Source: Tomocerus qinae
Lineage: Eukaryota; Arthropoda; Collembola; Entomobryomorpha; Tomoceridae
DNA: 64,000 nt
Reading direction: 5' to 3'
NCBI GenBank assembly: GCA_020055645.1
Contig: CM034546.1
Span: 19,592,001-19,656,000, forward strand
Positions within the stretch are counted from its first letter, which is position 1; each line of letters starts with the position of its first letter. Below are positions 1-10,989 of this stretch, piece by piece. The translations under genes were made by a program, and so were the position numbers. The notes below the pieces were generated by a model. It saw only the letters and a list, made by a program, of their open reading frames with translations. It was not told the origin of the DNA and searched no databases.

Positions 1-166
1 TACTTAGAGATGTACAACATTCAAATTACAAAAATGCATTTCAATGATGATTACTTAGAATATATTATTATATTATTTATTGTAATGCTACTTTTAAAAG
101 TCTCTATAGGAGTATTTTATTTATTTCGTAGTATTAAATTATTAAACTGAGCTAATTTGCAGCGGG

Positions 167-1709
167 TTAAGTTGTAATTTGCAGTTTGATCAGTTCATCA
201 CCATCTGCTAAATTTAGCTCATTTTCTATGTCAGTGTTTCTGTGTGAACATAAGTACTTCCACTGTGAATATACAAATATTAGACAACCAAGTACAATTA
301 GTGTACCTACTATTTCTAATAAAAAGTAAATATTAATAGCTTTATTAGGCTCCGAATTTTTAAACTCTGTTTTCCTCAGATTCAAATAATGGTGTGTAGT
401 GTTAGCGATTTCTTCTATCCACGCTACAATCATTTCATCCACACGAGTAAAAACTACAAGAGCTGAAGCTGCGGAATATGAAAGAATGCCGGCCAATATT
501 TTTTCATTTCCCGTTAAGTAAAACGCCCCGCCTCCACTGTCACCAAGAGAAGGTGTAGCATTATCATTGAAACCGCACAGAGCACCAGAAAAGTCTTCAT
601 TGCTATCTGTATCAAAGTATTCCTGTTCACAAGTTTTTGTATCAATGACTTCCAGAATGACTTTTTGCAAGATATCTGGAAATTCAAATGGCCCACCAGG
701 TTCAGGCTTCTTATTAACTCCAAAACCAGAAAATGACAGTTCACCTTCCAAACAAAGATAATGCTTATTAATATAAATACTTGAGATATGGTATAAACAT
801 ACTCCCTATCTCCACGAATAAATCATAACAAATATATTGTTAATAACAGAGATAAATTGATTTATTCTGTAAACAGAATTTATTCCCTGAATTACAATAA
901 CAAACTCGGCAAACTTAATTTTTATACTAATCATCATGTGTAACTATATATAAGTTTAAATATCACTACGCAGAAAAATTTATCATTCAGTTTTGACCAT
1001 GCGGATGATAAATTTATCTGCTCTCTTTGATAATAAAATATTCGTTAATATCCACGAATTCGTGATCAGTTCATCTATTCATGACAACGTTTGTTAAACG
1101 TTGTAACTCAAAATCAAAATGAAATGTTCTACATTTGTTCCTATACTGATATAAGTAAAAATACAAAATTTTTACCTTTGGCGTCATAACCCTTTTTTGG
1201 CAGAGTGGCGGAAATAACTCATTCGCCAAATATTAAAGGCGAGTCTAAACGTAAAATTGTTAAGTCATAGCGCCTGGCATGTTCACTGTAATATATATAC
1301 AATAGAGTTAAATTTTGTAGTTAATGAAAATGGACTGTTTTTGTATTCATGTAAAATAATAAAACAACTTTGTAATTTCTTACTAGTCCATCAAATCATG
1401 GTCATAATTTTCCACAACTTGTCTGCTTTGTTCAGTATCCTCAATTGTGATGCGATGATGATCTCCAGCAATTACTTCAATGTTTTTCAAATCTTGAACG
1501 TCTTTTAGGCAATGGCCAGCAGTCAGAACTAAAATCTCATTTAATATCACACCAGTACATAGCGGTTGCCCGGTGTTATTTCCGCTTTTAAAAATTATTC
1601 TCACAGTAGCCGCAAACTCGTTTCTTTGTGCAGATTCGCCATTGATGACACAGTCAGTATTAAACATTAGAAAACTACTAATATTAAACATGAACACAGT
1701 TTTTCTCAT
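167..1709 (-). CDS. Membrane-anchored trypsin-like (S1) serine protease, possibly disabled by one TGA
   Basis: Three exons fit in phase: 1709-1384, 1285-1176 and 744-167, giving 338 codons. Seen: an INGESAQ-type start of the protease domain near residue 22, catalytic His in TAGHC (H66), catalytic Asp in RRYDLTILRL (D116, exon 2), catalytic Ser in GDSGGG (S215), and a hydrophobic span at about 281-304 followed by a short polar tail. The protein would therefore be a type I membrane-anchored S1 peptidase. The usual Cys before GDSGG (chymotrypsin C191) is Ser here and the S1-pocket position 189 is Thr, which is atypical. One TGA at 1219-1221 (residue 131) interrupts exon 2, where otherwise the frame reads smoothly into VISATLPKKGYD. 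This could be a young pseudogene, a polymorphism or a read error. Splice sites are GT-AG: GTAAGA and GTAAAA donors, ATTACAG and TTGGAAG acceptors. The family assignment is firm; activity is doubtful. Confidence 0.75.
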
Positions 1710-1865
1710 CTTGAATTAAAGTAAATAACACAAAGACGATGATCCAAACGAAACTTTAAATGTTCTACAGCAAAAATCAAATGATTTGAATGCATGTTAA
1801 GCAGTATAATGAGTATGTAATTATCGAAATTGTTGTATTGATGACATTATTGAGAAAATCATTCG

Positions 1866-1912
1866 TATTTATATAAAGCTTATCATTCTCCTTGATAGGG
1901 AACTGATAATGC
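1866..1912 (-). promoter_or_regulatory. Likely core promoter of the serine protease with GATA-type motifs
   Basis: On the minus strand TATATAAATA lies at 1875-1866, about 160 bp upstream of the protease ATG. Immediately upstream are three GATA-like sites (CTTATC at 1879-1884, TTGATA near 1892 and CTGATA near 1902, written on the plus strand). GATA clusters are common upstream of arthropod gut digestive enzymes, so gut expression is a reasonable inference only. Confidence 0.4.
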
Positions 1913-1965
1913 ATCAGTTTTCAACTTTTCGGTAGCATATCAATGACATTTTGCGCACATATATG

Positions 1966-2295
1966 TATATTTGTCAACAGTCAACAATAATAATTCTTAT
2001 CAGAATCTGGCGTGATTCGATTCATCCTATAAAATGGTCGTATGATCCTTCGTACGATCTGTCATTTGGTTTGCAATAATATGTATACATAACCTCATTT
2101 GTTGTCATTGACGTTTAATTTGCATTGCTACAATTTAAAGATGAGGAAGAGGAAAAACTAACTACCATACAAACTCTTAAGCTGTTTTAACGCAGAGAAA
2201 ATGATTGAATGCAAAGTAGTGAAGTACTAAATTAGCCTATTGACTTTATTCAGCTCAGCCATTTAGCAATTCAAAACAAAAAAATTATTAAGCAT
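1966..2295. repeat. Local duplicated block, copy 1 (partner 6789-7110)
   Basis: About 320 bp matches 6789-7110 in direct orientation. Both hold GTCAACAGTCAACAATAATA, then a CCTATAAAATGGTCG stretch with the inverted pair CGTATGATCCTTCGTACGA, then CTCTTAAGCTGTTTTAACG. No coding frame is open across it. It bounds the 4.5-kb transposon mosaic between the copies. Confidence 0.7.
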
Positions 2296-4689
2296 TTGGT
2301 ATTCCTAACGCTTGAGTTTCAAGCGTGTCTTTAATCTCAAATGGATTGTAGCATACTGAAAACGAAGGCAGTAAAAACAACAAGTTATAAGTAACATATA
2401 ACAATATCTTATGATGACTAAAGTATAAAGATAAACTGGCGCACGCGTATTGAATAATTAATGTTTTTAATAATGTACCCCAAAACAGTTTACCCGATGT
2501 CCACCACACGCAACGTGCATTTGTCTGATGCCTTCCGAAGTTACCTGACAAAGGCACTTTGATTACAGTGGACTTCGGGTCAACTGCTTTGGGGTACATT
2601 ATTAAAAACATTTGTATGTACGTATGTTTGTATGTGTCTATATGTATTTATGAGAATAGGGCAAGCCATAACGTTTCAAAACAGAATGGTCTCTTGCTTA
2701 ATTTATGCATACACGCTTGCGCGTTTTAAAGGCAAAGTATGATAAAATTATTAAATTTAAATACACCGTTGTGTGACGTGGTAGTAGAAACTTCTTCCTT
2801 CAATTAAGTATCGTTTGTTGTACTTATTAATTTTCAATCGCATATTGAAGTTTTGTTGTGCTATTGTGACAAGAAAGTTTAATGGACTCATTGACTTTTG
2901 GGATTCTATATAATATAATAATATGATAGAGTTGACTAAAATTTCTTCACATTACTACTATCATAAAACATTTATTTGACCGTTTTAACGGCTCTTTGCC
3001 AAATAAAGCAGACTTGACCATTTGTTGGTCCATTGCCGATAAGGCAGACTTGACCATTTGTTGGCCCATCTCTTCTTATAAGAGTAAAGTGGGACATACG
3101 CGTAGATAATTCCGTATGTGTACCCGTGTAGGTTTGTATGTTTGTATCAAGAGATTTTCGTGCCACTGCTGCATTACTATAATTTCGAAACGTTTAGGTA
3201 TCAAAATTTGATTTGGTTTCGAAAGTTACAAAATTTTGCGCACGTTAGAGTCAATTGTTTTGTCCACCAGAATTGAATGACACATTACACAACTATCATC
3301 CCTCTATATGATAAACGTAGACTGGTTCATGCGCGTTGAATGTAACAATGTTGATATATTACATTACTTCTAATATTCAAATATTTCATAACAGAAGTAG
3401 TGCATGCATCATTCTATAATATAATCTTCTTGTCTATAATATAAACGTCATCGAAATGTATGTTGTATGTTTGTGTGTACGGATGTTGTAATGTTATGAA
3501 TGTTATTACTCGGCCACCGTACCGTTATTTCAAAATGTATTAACAACACAGTTTGATTTATTTGCAAAAGATGCTAAATTCCATCCAGATAGAACTTGGT
3601 TTTATGCATACACGCTTGCGCGGTGATAAAATTATGAAAGTCACAGTTGTGAGACGTGGTAGTTGAAATTCTTTCTTTCAAATTTAATATATCGTGCCGT
3701 GACCTTATTTTATACGCAGGAAAGTTTAAAATTTGGCTATTCACATTAAAACTATATTTTTTTCAATTCGCAAATGGTTTTAAGCTAATAGGAGATTAAA
3801 CATGTTTTACGTCTTAAATAGAAAAACTAAGTCCATTCTTAAATAGAAAATATTCAGAGCGGGATGAAGTGGTAAACTATTTTTTATTTCAAATGTGTAC
3901 GTTTTGAATCTGCCACTTATGTGTTAAAGAGATTTATTATCATAAAATTATGACTTCTAATATGACGTCACAAATCGTGATGATGATAGGATTAGGAAGA
4001 GTATAAGTAGCCCTTAAAAAGTTTAGGTAGGTGAATATTTATGAATGTAGAATATTTCTTTAATGTGATTCCATTTTCGTTGGTCATAGTCATGTGAATG
4101 TCATGGAAGTTGACATTTTCCTTGCATTGACACTATACAACGGTAGTATATGTAATTAGTTATTCCAAATCAAAAAAACAAAATTTTCTAAAACTTCAGC
4201 GTATTACGACCAAGGGCCAATATTTTTGTGTTGGAATTTTATTGTGACTATCGGTACTTACTCTGGTCACCCATTATGGTCACATTTTTGACTTGGGGTA
4301 TAATGTTACGCCCACGTTACTCTGACTCATCATTATGCATACTGCCAAGCTTAGATGTAAGCATCCCATCCATTATACCCAACATCCCCATCCATGTGTA
4401 TGAATTGGCTGAAAGGGATGTGTTGGTGATGGCTGTAATGGTACTTTATTTGGAAACTGGGGATGGGCTATATTAGATAGATTACTTTATTTGAATATTG
4501 GTGGTGGGCTGGATAAGATGTTGCTCTTTTCTTGGGGTTTGGTGATGATGGAATGGATGGGGTTGGGTGCAACTTACATCTATGCTGCAAAGTGTTATTC
4601 TGTTTTATCCGACCAAGCAAATAAACTGCTTCCCCTCACGCACCAGGCGGGTGAGGGAAAGAAGTTTCTGAAATACATTCTATCCATCT
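2296..4689. repeat. Transposon-derived mosaic without genes
   Basis: No protein-coding signal was recognised. Two internal repeat pairs are visible. TATGCATACACGCTTGCGCG followed by a GACGTGGTAGT stretch occurs at about 2695-2825 and 3602-3725. A block of about 145 bp containing GATAAACGTAGACTGG and CATGCGCGTTGAATGTAACA occurs at about 3265-3412 and 4770-4918. These are pieces of dispersed elements of unassigned family. A TCTTCTTGTCTATAATATAAACG stretch near 3425, followed by GTATGT-rich DNA, resembles a Helitron 5' end. Confidence 0.5.
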
Positions 4690-4756
4690 TACAATATTGC
4701 CCCGGAATACACACTAGCTTTATTTATAACAGGGCCTGGGCCCTGTGACCGGCTAG
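4690..4756 (+). mobile_element. Helitron-like 3' terminus, copy 1
   Basis: The segment ends with a perfect palindromic stem ACAGGGCC/GGCCCTGT, then GACCGG, then CTAG followed by T. That arrangement (GC-rich hairpin, short linker, CTRR, insertion before T) is characteristic of Helitron 3' ends. A close relative ends at 6141. The 5' end may lie near 3425 but is not proven. Confidence 0.5.
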
Positions 4757-4769
4757 TAACTATATATTA

Positions 4770-5488
4770 GTCAAGAATTAAGACTGACATAATACAAAAC
4801 TATCATCACTCTATAGGATAAACGTAGACTGGCTCATGCGCGTTGAATGTAACAATGTTTAAACATTACATTCTTTGTAATATTCAAATGTTTCATAACA
4901 AAAATGGTGCATGCCTTCTGTATGTAAACTTTTTCAGCTTTCAGTGCTAAGTGCTCTCAAGGACCTCATTATGAGCGGGAAAATGTATAATTGATCCATT
5001 TACATTGAATTATGATATTTCTCAATTTCACAACCAATTTCTCAATTTCAGAACTCAAAAATAATGGGATCAGCTCGAAAAGTCCCAGATAAAAGTTCAA
5101 ACTCTTTTATGGAACCATAAAGTAACAATGAAAATTATACAGTTTTCTAATTGACTACTTGACTCCACATTGCCAATTAAGGCTAACTTGCCCTCAAAAT
5201 GGTCCATTATCAATTAATATGGCAGTATATATAAAGGCTGGTTCGAGTACCGTAAACCGCGATGTGATCAAAGTAGGTGACCGGACTAAGTTACCAGTAC
5301 CCACAATCATATTTCAAAACAAAAAGTTGACTCTAGGTCGTACTAAGGCGAAGTTTTGGAATACTTATTGAATCTATTAATGAGAAATCTCTACCTACCG
5401 TCCCACTAAATGAGAAACTGTGGGAAGATCAATCGGAATGAATATAAAAAATCTGCATCTGTTAGATGAATTCTAATCATCGTGGAAT
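4770..5488. other. Gene-free stretch
   Basis: It starts with the second copy of the 145-bp block seen at 3265-3412. The rest is AT-rich DNA with no credible coding frame, since the 70-codon frame at 5159-5371 lacks any recognisable motif. A duplicated phrase TTTCTCAATTTCA occurs near 5035. Confidence 0.5.
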
Positions 5489-6071
5489 CAGTGTACAAAA
5501 TACCATTTACCAATTACCAGTGGTAAGTGGTTTTTAATGGTATTTAACGTTAAATACCACTACGTAAAAAGTAGTGGTAAGTGGTATAAATGGTAAAAAT
5601 GGTAAAAAATAGTTCCTTTTAAATTTCGTGTTTGAATTTTGAATAAATTTCGGTGCCAAAGTATGAAATAGCTTAGCAGATGATCATTGTTGTCACAAAT
5701 TGATAAGTGTTCATCAATCAGAGTCAGAGTAGAATTCAAGCAATGGGGGCGCTAGCAACCCTTGCCGATTGAGAAATTAATTGCAATTAAATTAGCATTA
5801 ATTTTAAATGGGCGATACCAAATACAATCTTTCTTTCTTCATTTTTTTATAACTTTTGGTATACAATCAAATAAATATGATTAATTTAATTGATTAAGGG
5901 GCTAATTGGAAGTCATGAAAAATAAAATTTTAAAACTTATATTTTAGGAAGTCTAGTGTGTCTGCACTCAGCTGCCTAATCAATCGCTAAAATTTACCAT
6001 TTTTACCATTAAGTGCATTTTTACCACTGTGATGGTAAAAAAGGCTAAAAAGTGGTAAATTTTGTACACTG
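5489..6071. mobile_element. Non-autonomous hAT element (MITE) with 8-bp target duplication
   Basis: The termini CAGTGTACAAAAT and ATTTTGTACACTG are inverted repeats, flanked by the identical 8-mer CGTGGAAT at 5481-5488 and 6072-6079. CAGTG-type ends with an 8-bp target duplication are diagnostic of hAT transposons. Subterminal DNA is packed with GGTAA motifs on both arms, probably transposase binding sites. There is no transposase frame. A reverse-oriented relative lies at 34135-34724. Confidence 0.88.
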
Positions 6072-6074
6072 CGT

Positions 6075-6141
6075 GGAATTTATACCCTGGAATAAACACT
6101 AGCTTTATTTATAACAGAGCCTGGACCCTGTGACCGGCTAG
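6075..6141 (+). mobile_element. Helitron-like 3' terminus, copy 2
   Basis: Nearly the same 3' segment as at 4690-4756: AACACTAGCTTTATTTATAA, a slightly decayed stem, GACCGG and terminal CTAG followed by T. The hAT element inserted directly upstream, so the body of this copy is disrupted. Confidence 0.5.
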
Positions 6142-6788
6142 TTATAATATATTTATCTAGGTAGGTCTCATAACAGATAAAATAGAGGTACAAGCAAAAC
6201 CCTCTATATCTAAACATACGCATAAACAATTCAAACCCTTTATCTTAACACATACATTTACATTTTTAACCCGGTTTTCTCCGGTTGGAGTCGCTTGAAC
6301 CGCCAAACATACTTCATTATTCATTACTTACTTCCACAAAAGAGAGGTTTTTATCTTTACATCAAATATATGAAAGTCAAACCTTACCTATACATATGCA
6401 GTTATTCTCGTTTTAGCTTTATATACTTAAGTTAAAAACATTCTGTTCGTTTTTCCTTCGAGTTTGTCGAAGCAAATTGCTTTTATAATTTCTAAGATTG
6501 CTGATTGAAAAATGAATTTTATTTGTTTAATTTTTGAGTGTTTTGTGTTTTATTTATTTGTGTGCTACTTTACAATGTTTAATTCATGCTCTTCAACCAT
6601 CTCCTAGTCCTTACTCATTACTCAATACATTGCGCCATTATATCCACTAGTCCACTTGATTGTGCAATCCTTCACTAGGTGTGCATATACCTCGGTGAGC
6701 CCAATCGAGCGAGAGCTTTCATTGTCTTCTTATCTTTCAATCTTTTTGTTTTCGAGGTCTATTCAGGAAACTAACGTGCATACTATAA
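6142..6788. other. Gene-free stretch
   Basis: AT-rich DNA with a 60-codon frame at 6656-6838 that shows no domain and runs into the duplicated block. Nothing else was recognised. Confidence 0.4.
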
Positions 6789-7110
6789 TATATTTGTCAA
6801 CAGTCAACAATAATACTTCTTATCAGAACCTGGCGTGATCACGCGTTATTCGATTCGTCCTATAAAATGGTCGTATGATCCTTCGTACGATCTGTCACTT
6901 GGTTTTTCGTCTACATAACCTCCTTTCTTGTCATTGACATTTACTTTGTTTTGTTACATTTTAAAGATGATGAAGACGAATAACCAACTACCATACAACT
7001 CTTAAGCTGTTTTAACGTTAATGATTACTAGCATTGAAGTACTAAATTACCACATAGATTTTATTCAAACTTTTGGCATTTCAAAACAGAAAAATATTAA
7101 ACGTGACAAA
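6789..7110. repeat. Local duplicated block, copy 2 (partner 1966-2295)
   Basis: Direct-orientation partner of 1966-2295, differing by scattered substitutions and small indels. It is longer by a few bases after TGGCGTGAT. It has no protease gene beside it, so if the block was a promoter it has lost its gene. Confidence 0.7.
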
Positions 7111-7812
7111 ATACTTATTTAATATTTATTTTAATACTTAAATACTTATTTTAGCAAATATTGATAGAAATGCAGCACTTAACCTATACTTGTTTTGGAA
7201 AATAGCAATAAGTATAAGAGATTTTATCCGTGAATTTTGATGTATATATAAGTTAAGAAATCCAATTATAATTCAGAATTTGCGAGTTGGGTATCTGTTT
7301 TTTTTTAAATATTTAGGATAAGTTATGATAACTACATGAAACTGAATAACTAATTTTACTTTACTCTACTTAATAAATGATAATTGTATGTAATAATATG
7401 TAATGCGATTGATATTGAAAATCGATCAATAAATCACTACTACTACTCTACTATTACTACGAACTATGAAGTATATAGTCATATTAGAATACTCCTTTCC
7501 AATATAGGTAGACGATTTGGATTTGATGTTGGAGTGACGGCTCATACAATTCATTTCTTATAGACTAAAATTGAGTTGTAGCATCCACTTGCTTTTACTA
7601 TAAATAATATATGTGGGATGTGTCTTCGATGAATATTTGATTAAGTAAGAATTATAAACAAGTTGAGCTGACCAGACCTTTACTTTTAGTTCTTCTTGTC
7701 CTCCTGTTATAAAAATATCCTAAGCATTTCACCCAAAGGATGAGATGAGAAAAACCGTTACGAAAATCCAAAACAATTTAGATAGGTAAAATGGTTGAAA
7801 TTGATTTGCTTC
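7111..7812. other. Gene-free stretch
   Basis: AT-rich DNA with a short ACT-rich microsatellite at about 7436-7461. No gene was recognised. Confidence 0.4.
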
Positions 7813-8130
7813 GGGACGATCCACATATGACGTCTGCGATTTTTGGCACTTTTTAGATCCCCTCCCCCCTATAGTCTTCCAACGTCTGTTTTTGAACACC
7901 CCCTCCTCCCCTAATGACGTCTGCAAATGCAAAATGTAATTACCCAAAATAGCAACTTTATTTATTTGCGTCTTATAAATTTATTAAATGTCACTAACTA
8001 ATATTTGCCATCCTCAAATGGGGGACGCAACCAGTTTAAATTGAAATCATTCACATAGTACAATGCAGACGTCCTTTTCCTCTGTACCCCCTTCGCCCCT
8101 AAATCGCAGACGTCATATGTGGATCGTCCC
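7813..8130. mobile_element. MITE with perfect 30-bp terminal inverted repeats
   Basis: Left end starts GGGACGATCCACATATGACG and the right end is its exact inverse over 30 bp. The interior holds C-rich tracts (CCCCTCCCCCC and CCCCCTCCTCCCC) in one orientation. A TTC on each side may be a 3-bp target duplication. The perfect match of the ends suggests recent activity. A shorter relative with CATATATTACGT ends lies at 16349-16472. Confidence 0.85.
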
Positions 8131-8691
8131 TTCCCTTTTGTCCATTTATTCATTAATATGCATACGACATTTATTATTTGTTCCAAAATTTAAATTCTTC
8201 AGGTCTATTCTCATAAAATTTTGAATTGCAACCCAGTTGACAATAAATAGTCTCACTTATAAATTGCAAATAGACAATTATGAAATGAATTACTAATTAA
8301 ACAAGGTTATTGTCCCAGAAAACGTAAATAGTCAATTTAAACTTGTTTCACCATTATATCATTATAAATATCTACTCCCTACTGCGTTGAAACGTAGATT
8401 ATATTGAAATAAAGAAATGGAGAAATTATGGGAAATGTCCAGCTTTGATAAATCCAAGAAAAAATAAATATTTTTTGAGGCTATTACTTTGAGATTATAA
8501 ATATTCCATTTACCCAATATTGACTCGCTTTGTCATGATCATAAATTTTTACATTTATATTTTTGCAAATGTCCCCATTTCGATTTTCTGTAATCTGATC
8601 AGCTTATAAATGTCTTTTAAAGCAAATTAAATTGCTTCTAACATTAACGTCAACAACTTTAGTAGGAAATCGCGAACGTAGTAGTAAAGAT

Positions 8692-8701
8692 TATATAAAA
8701 G
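8692..8701 (+). promoter_or_regulatory. TATA box of receptor 1A
   Basis: TATATAAAAG lies about 85 bp upstream of the ATG at 8780. The two paralogues carry TATATAG-type boxes at a similar short distance from their start codons. Confidence 0.5.
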
Positions 8702-8779
8702 TGTGTGCAATATTCTCTGCAAAGTAATCCGAAACTAATTATTTAACTTGAACTTATTGGAGCATACAAACATAGAGTT

Positions 8780-10733
8780 ATGAGAGAACGAAATATTTTG
8801 CCACTTCGAGAAGAGAAAATGAAACTGATCTACTCAATTCCAGCTGGAATATTTGATCAATTCGAAATAATTATCAATGTGGCATACAATTTACGGATAT
8901 CTCCGTATTATTGGTGCAAAAGAGAATATGCAGTCAAGAAGAGAAATACTAAAACTCCAATATACATTTCTTATGCAAACCTGGCATTATATATTGCACT
9001 TTTCATATTCTACGCATTTCGGTTCATAAGATTTTCAAAATATGCTGATTTTTCATTGTCGTATATTTTGTCACTACTTTTCAGCGGAACAGGCATGGGT
9101 GTATGTCTCATTCAAATCGTATGGATAAGATGCTCAGAGTGTATCGCTGCAGGTTTAAACGACGGGTTGAGAATTTTACGTGACTTTGAAGGTAATCGTC
9201 TCATATATACCAGATTTGGTTCAAATCAGGGTTGGGTCGTGGTTAAAACCGTTTTGACCACTTTCGGTCAAAACGGTCAAAACGGCCCAGTCAAAACATA
9301 CCAAAAAGGCGGTCAAAATGGTCAAAATGGACAAAATACCCGTTTGGGGTACATTGAGACCCCAAGGTAGCTTTTACTGCAACAGTAAAGAACAAATATA
9401 ACTTTCTAAAGATTGCAGTTAAAAATGATTAGAGTGTGTCATTTTGTAGTTAGATGTTAGTAGATTAGTTTTTCATTGGTTTTAGGTAATATTTCATTCT
9501 CTAAATATTTTAAATACGCTTTGCTAGCCTAAGTAACTGTATGCTGATATTTTGACCGTTTTGACCGTTTTAGCCGTTTTGACCGTTTTGACCACCCGGC
9601 CCGGTCAAAATGCAAAAAAGTGGTCAATTTCCCAACACTGGTTCAAATATGTAAACTAAATTGGAAATATATTATATATATTGATTTTAGAAAAGTATAT
9701 GCTAAACAAGAAAGAAACCCAAAATGAAAGTATGGTGAAGATGATGAAAATCATGAATAAACTGCTTTATGTTTTCACCTTCTATTTGTTGGCTTCGTAT
9801 CTGTATTACCATAGAGAACCTGTATTTCTCTTAGTACATCTTCCAACAGAATATCAACATTTCTCGATTGTAGTCATCTCTGCAATTGTATTATTTTGGG
9901 CGAACATTACCATTACATGCACGACATTCATCCTAGTACAGATATTAATGATTTCATTCCAAATGGTTCGCATCTTCGTAGAGGAATTAAGGTAATCTCA
10001 ATTATTTATTTACTTTATTTATTGTAAAAGTCATACCATTATTAATAAGGTAGCATTTAAAATGCTTCATCATTGTCTAACAATGCTCTAATATTCCATT
10101 CGTCCGTAGATGTTCTTAGGTACATTCATTACATTAGATACGGGAGAGGATATTATTAATTACTACTACTAATGAAATCTCAAGTTTCTAACACAAATTA
10201 TTAACAGGTTGGGACAAGAAAAGTATCGCTCGGATGACATTGTTCGTCAAAATCCGTCAATCGTGTTAAAATACAATTCAATTGTCAGATACTACACACA
10301 ATTTGCACAAATTGAACTTGGATTCATACTTGGACCCATACAGTGTCTAATGACAAGGGTGGTAATAACAGGAGTAGTCATTTGTGTAAGATATTACGAC
10401 ACGTTTCCTGGGATTATTCTATACTCCTTTTGTTTTATTATATTTATTCTTTTTTTACTCTGGTGCGTAGTTTTAGTTAGCTTTTACAAGATTACAGAGA
10501 GTGTCAACAACTCTGTCAAAAGCTACTCAAAACTGTATTCTTCCAAAAGCAAAGTAGATGTCTTGTATGTAAAAAAGGTATTAAATTCCCTTAAGGACAT
10601 GAATTTTAGAATAGGGTTGGACGAACCGGTTACTAGTCAAAGTGTTCCAATATTTGTATTGAGTCTGAGCAGGGGCATAATGAAACTGCTGATGTCTACT
10701 GGTGATATGGGAGAAATGTTTGATTTCATTTGA
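8780..10733 (+). CDS. Chemoreceptor-like multi-span membrane protein, family 1 member A
   Basis: Exons 8780-9191, 9691-9991 and 10208-10733 join in phase (412 residues). Seen: N-terminal IYSIPAGIFDQFE, then RISPYYWCKREYAVKKRNTK before the first hydrophobic span, further spans in YILSLLFSGTGMGVCLIQIVW, LYVFTFYLLASYLYY, FSIVVISAIVLFW and several in exon 3, and a conserved tail with FRIGLDEPVTSQSVP and LLMSTGD. The number of spans and the C-terminal arrangement fit the arthropod gustatory/odorant receptor superfamily as it appears in divergent hexapods. The classical TYhhhhhQF motif is absent, so ligand and subfamily are unknown. Exons 2 and 3 are the same length in paralogue 1B. Intron 1 carries a hAT insertion. 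A polyadenylation signal AATAAA lies at 10782-10787. Confidence 0.72.
9227..9640. mobile_element. hAT MITE inside intron 1 of receptor 1A
   Basis: Ends CAGGGTTGGG and CCCAACACTG, with 8-bp target duplication GTTCAAAT at 9219-9226 and 9641-9648. Both arms are filled with repeated TTTTGACCG / CGGTCAAAA motifs in opposite orientation, likely transposase binding sites. It makes up most of the intron (9192-9690) and leaves both splice sites intact. Confidence 0.9.
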
Positions 10734-10781
10734 AAATATAATTGTAAAATATTTCTGAATCGGTTTTTGTAATTTTAAGGG

Positions 10782-10787
10782 AATAAA
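10782..10787 (+). terminator. Polyadenylation signal of receptor 1A
   Basis: AATAAA 49 bp after the stop codon. Confidence 0.5.
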
Positions 10788-10989
10788 TTAATTCTGCTTT
10801 TCTAAATAAAAGTAATAAATATTGTTTCGGTGATTTTTTTATTATTGAAATTAATCTAAAAACATTCAAATCAGGGTGACCCACTAAGGCTATAAGCTTT
10901 TTTAATAAGATTTCTTCGGAGCAGAATGAATCATCAAATAAGTTTGCCGAGTAAGGCTTTGTTTTCATTATTGCTAATAGAATAGGCTT

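Noticed and set aside
1176-1244. Alternative protease middle exon starting at 1244
   Set aside because: Phase does not agree with the flanking exons and it contains stops; the 1285-1176 exon restores the DLTILRL motif and both phases.
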